Part shown: positions 60,985 to 64,000 of the stretch, piece after piece
Layout of the letters: every line of letters starts with the position of its first letter
Numbering within the stretch: position 1 is the first letter of the stretch
Source of the DNA: Megascapheus bottae
Taxonomy: Eukaryota; Chordata; Mammalia; Rodentia; Geomyidae
DNA length: 64,000 nt
Assembly (NCBI GenBank): GCA_024803745.1
Contig: JANJXV010000013.1
Coordinates: forward strand, 13,133,001 to 13,197,000
Direction of reading: 5' to 3'
The notes under the pieces: model-generated
What the model was told of the DNA's origin: nothing
What the model saw: only the letters and a program-made list of their open reading frames with translations
Databases searched by the model: none
Program-made: the position numbers and the translations under genes

Positions 60985-61015
60985 GACAGGTAGGATTTTA
61001 AGATGAATTTGGAGG

Positions 61016-61640
61016 AAGAGACAATTCAGTCAATGGAACTGATTTACGCTTCTAAATGTTGACATTTTCTATTGAATAATGTAAAAAAAAAATCACATTT
61101 GCTAATATCGCCACTGATCTCTTCAGACAAGTCTTTTCTAATTTTCTCTTGAAAGCTCAAATTTTATCATTGGCAGCAAATACTGACAGTTGTTTTCCTT
61201 GAAGTGACAGTCTCACATTGTTCATTTTTGAAAAATTTCTGCCAGACATCCAAATCTGAATATAGTTTGTCTGCCAGTTGTTCTTTGAAGTAAAAATGGT
61301 GTTTCTTAAGAAGAGCTAGTTCAGCTTGCAACTCAATCACCCAAGTGTTTTAAATGCGTTTCCTTGAGACAGTTCTTTTCCTTTGATTTGCAGCCTAAAT
61401 GCTTTGCATCTTGTTCTATCATAGAGATTATTAGAAAGATACATAACATAGTTAAAGATTAGATTCAATAAAATGTGTAATTCTTGCAGTGTCATCTGAA
61501 GTGTTCCTTGTTGAAACTGGGAGACAATACTATTGTACTTTGATGTCTCTGCCTTTATTGAATGCAAGTTGATATGTTTTTATTTAAGGCTTTTTTTCTC
61601 TTTCTTCTCTTCCCTTCTTCCTCTTCTCTTTTAAAAACAT
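61016..61640 (+). other. FAM168A intron, unique
   Basis: About 620 bases without recognised repeats. Confidence 0.45.
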
Positions 61641-61740
61641 CGTTTTATTATGTAGCTTATATTGGACTTGAACTTATGATCTTCTTGCTTCAGTTTTCTG
61701 AGTGCTGGAATTACAGCATTGTGTCTACTACAGGCATATT
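61641..61740 (-). mobile_element. B1 monomer
   Basis: Antisense: TTATTATGTAGCTTATATTG and GAGTGCTGGAATTACAG. Confidence 0.7.
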
Positions 61741-61796
61741 TCTTATTTGGGGAGTAGGTGGTTATATCATATCAAAAAATTTTTTTTAAGTCATTG

Positions 61797-62230
61797 GCTG
61801 CTGATGGCTCACACCGGTAATCCTAACTACTCAGGAGGCTGAGATCTGATGAAGTAAGCCAGGGCAGGAAAATCTCTGAGACTCTTACCTCTGACTACCG
61901 AAAAGCTTGAAGTAGAGCTATGGTTCAAGTGGTAGGATTGCCAGTCTTTTTTTTTTTTTTTTTTTTTTGCCAGTCCTGGGCTTGAGCTCAGGGCCTGAGC
62001 ACTGTCCTTGGACTTTCTCAAGGCTAGAGCTCTACCACTTGAGCCTCAGCACCATTTCTGGCTTTTTTCTATGTATGTGGTACCGAGGAATCGAACCCTG
62101 GTCTTCATGCATGCTAGGCAAGCACTTTAACCACTAGGCCAAACTCCCGGCCCCAGGATTGCCAGTCTTTAGTGAAGAAGCTTAGGGACAGTGCCCAAGC
62201 TCTAGTTCAAGCTCAAGTAATAACCAAAAT
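61797..62230 (+). mobile_element. B1-Geo SINE split by IDL-Geo
   Basis: Left part to 61949, right part from 62155. Confidence 0.88.
61950..62154 (-). mobile_element. IDL-Geo SINE, young type, nested
   Basis: Perfect 16-base duplication AGGATTGCCAGTCTTT at 61934-61949 and 62155-62170. Head and tail close to the family consensus. Confidence 0.95.
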
Positions 62231-62479
62231 TGGTTTGAAAGTCGGCATAAATTTTTTTTTTTTCCTTGGGTTGCTAGAACCAAAGAACATTAGAGTTGAG
62301 CAATTTCATAACTTTTTCTGGATGTTAGATATCAGTAGGCTTCTCATTTGTTCTCCAGGTTGTGAGGGAAAAGTATAAAGTGACCTTTTAAAAGAGCTGT
62401 GCATAACTGCCTAAAAGTTACTGAAGTTACTCTTCAGTTATATTTCCTCTGCTTTGCCCTATTTTTCTTTAAAAAAAGA

Positions 62480-62610
62480 AAAAATAGCGCTCTACCACGT
62501 GAGCCACAACAGTACTTCCAACTTTTTTGTTTATGTGGTACTGAGGAATTGAACCCAGGGCTTTCACATGCTGGGCAAGCACACCACCACTAAACCACTT
62601 TCCCAGCCCT
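62480..62610 (-). mobile_element. IDL-Geo SINE, Geo part truncated
   Basis: Starts inside the antisense Geo (GCGCTCTACCACGTGAGCC) and includes the full ID head. Confidence 0.82.
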
Positions 62611-63085
62611 AAATAGGGATAGTTTGACTGCTCCTTTCCCTATTTGAATCCTTTATATGCCTTTCTCTTGCTTTATTGCTCTGGCTAGGAATTCCAGTGT
62701 TTTGCAAAGCAGTAGAAAGAGTACATCTTGCCTTGTTCCTGAATTTAGAGGAAATAGTTCTAGTTTTTCCGCCATGTAGTATGCTATTGGCTGTAGGTCT
62801 TATATATTGCCTTTTTTACATTGAGGTATGTACTTTCTATTCCTAGCTTATCTAGAGTTTTTTTTTTTTTTTGGTTGATTATGGACTTGAACTCTAGGCC
62901 TGTGTGTTGTACCTGAGTTCTTCAGCTCCAGTCCGGTGCTCTCTGCTCTACCACTTGAGCCGTAGTACCACTTTTCTCCAGAGCTTCTTATCATAAATGA
63001 CGTTGGATTTTGTTGAACATCTTTTCTGCATCTATTGTGATGATCATGTGATTCTTGTTTTTGGCTCTGATAATGTGGTATATTA
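62611..63085 (-). mobile_element. L1 LINE fragment, antisense, split by Geo
   Basis: TTGCTCTGGCTAGGAATTCC and GATGATCATGTGATTCTTG belong to the L1 ORF2 reverse-transcriptase region read backwards. Interrupted at 62858-62977. Confidence 0.82.
62858..62977 (-). mobile_element. Geo tail fragment inside L1
   Basis: T run, then antisense Geo. The head is missing. Confidence 0.8.
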
Positions 63086-63304
63086 CATACTTTCACTTTT
63101 AAAATGAGGAACTGGACACAGATTTAGAAACTTGACTTGATAGACTACTAGGAATCAGTTTATTCCAGGTTTGTATGATATACAAACCTTTTATCCTTTT
63201 CTTAAGCTACGCGCTTACACATTCCTACATATATATTTGTATGTGAATATACATGTATGTTTGTGTATATACACACAAATACATGTGTGTGTATTATGTG
63301 TATA

Positions 63305-63433
63305 TTACTAAAGATAGAATTTCACTATGGAGCCAGGTTGGTATTGAACTTCCTAAGTAGCCTAGGCTGACTTTGAACTCATGATCCTCTTCTGCTTTTA
63401 TTTCCCATGTGTTGAGATTACAGATGGCACTCG
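63305..63433 (-). mobile_element. B1 monomer
   Basis: Antisense: TTTCACTATGGAGCCAGGTTG and GTTGAGATTACAGATGGC. Confidence 0.7.
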
Positions 63434-63639
63434 TTTTATAATTAACATTTCATTTGTATGAAAATGTATTTTGAAATGGTAGTGAATTTGGAAATATCTT
63501 GTTATTCTTTGGTATTTAAACTAGTTTAAATGTGAAACGAAATTGGTTAAGGGAAGAACTCTTTGGCTTGGCTTCCAGGTAATCAAACGCAGTTTCAGGG
63601 TTGATATTCTAGAGTGTCTAGGTCAGTGGTTAGTTAAAA

Positions 63640-63845
63640 CAACAGTATATATGTGTGTTAAATAGACATACAACAAATGGCAATAACAATGTATGCTTCA
63701 CTAAACTTGATATACATATGTATGTCATGAAACCATCACTGCTATTCACCTACTGAGAATTTCTTGGAGCCCTTTTGAAATTACTCTTCTGGCTCTTTCC
63801 CTGCTTCCATCCAAGGAGCCACTGATCTGTTTTCTGGTGCCATAG
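63640..63845 (-). mobile_element. Old L1 fragment, antisense
   Basis: AAACCATCACTGCTATTCACC and AAGGAGCCACTGATCTGTTT follow the order of ancient L1 3' regions. Confidence 0.5.
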
Positions 63846-63854
63846 ATTAAGCAG

Positions 63855-64000
63855 TAGTTTTGGAGTCAGGTCAGTCAGTATTTGGTCACTTCATTTCTCA
63901 GACTTGGTTTATTCACCTGTAAAATAAGGATACTACCTCCTGCCCAAAGACCCACGGGAATACAAAAAAACTTATCATAGTGCCTAACATATAATGGCCT
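63855..64000 (+). mobile_element. MIR SINE, cut by the window end
   Basis: TTATTCACCTGTAAAATAAGG followed by AGTGCCTAACATATAATGG. Confidence 0.7.

Larger units (their letters stand above)
60198..61015. mobile_element. Ancient interspersed repeat, interrupted twice
   Basis: ATAAACCAGGTAGTTTAAAC to about 60420, AATAAGGGCACTAATCATGA to 60736, and GTAGGATTTTAAGATGAATT after 60985 follow the order of a common old eutherian repeat. A B1 (60510-60615) and a B1-Geo interrupt it. Family name not certain. Confidence 0.5.

Noticed and set aside
2057..63096. Many short frames reading PVLGLSSGPEHCPWTFSRLE or similar
   Set aside because: All are IDL-Geo or B1-Geo SINEs translated on either strand, not genes.
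48808..64000. A coding exon of FAM168A
   Set aside because: I looked for the expected MNPVYSPVQPG start and later Tyr/Pro-rich exons on the plus strand and found none. They probably lie beyond the window.

Overview
This is a window of rodent nuclear DNA. Nearly every gap between genes is filled with two related SINE families. One is a dimer with an ID/tRNA-Ala-like head joined to a second monomer, which matches what is published as IDL-Geo, a SINE restricted to Geomyoidea (kangaroo rats, pocket mice, pocket gophers). The other has a 7SL/B1-type head joined to a tail very like the same Geo monomer. The organism is therefore most likely a geomyoid rodent. The genus cannot be fixed from sequence reading alone.

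Layout, left to right. Positions 1 to about 116 look like the end of a rightward 3' UTR with AATAAA at 91-96. By synteny this is probably RAB6A. The main gene is PLEKHB1 (evectin-1/PHR1), read leftward. I could assemble all eight coding exons between 24506 (ATG) and 4385 (stop). All intron junctions are GT-AG with compatible phases, giving 243 residues: an N-terminal PH domain, a 35-codon in-frame exon that can be skipped, and a C-terminal hydrophobic anchor. Its outer promoter lies around 24.5-25.0 kb, and a second, GC-rich candidate promoter with a ZNF143-type motif lies inside its first coding intron near 19.1-19.35 kb. From 25 to 47.5 kb the DNA is intergenic: SINEs, L1 fragments, microsatellites, one strong CTCF-type motif (35.83 kb) and some unique DNA. 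At 48.0-49.6 kb there is a CpG island whose strand asymmetry, splice donor at 48807/48808 and promoter motifs point to rightward transcription. By synteny this is the promoter and non-coding exon 1 of FAM168A, head-to-head with PLEKHB1. The rest of the window (48.8-64 kb) would be FAM168A intron 1. No FAM168A coding exon was found.

No novel enzymatic or defence-type system is visible. The unusual content lies in repeat biology: four IDL-Geo copies of different subfamilies stacked at one target site; many SINE-in-SINE insertions with intact target-site duplications; two long, nearly symmetrical AAG/AGG/AAG tracts grown from SINE tails in opposite orientation; modular exchange of SINE heads; and a partial duplication of a SINE B box. 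On the regulatory side, three ZNF143/THAP11-type sites in one orientation precede the FAM168A start and a fourth marks the internal PLEKHB1 promoter.

SINE boundaries are given to within about 5-10 bases unless a target-site duplication fixes them. Here 'B1-Geo' is my working label for the 7SL-headed element with the Geo-type tail.
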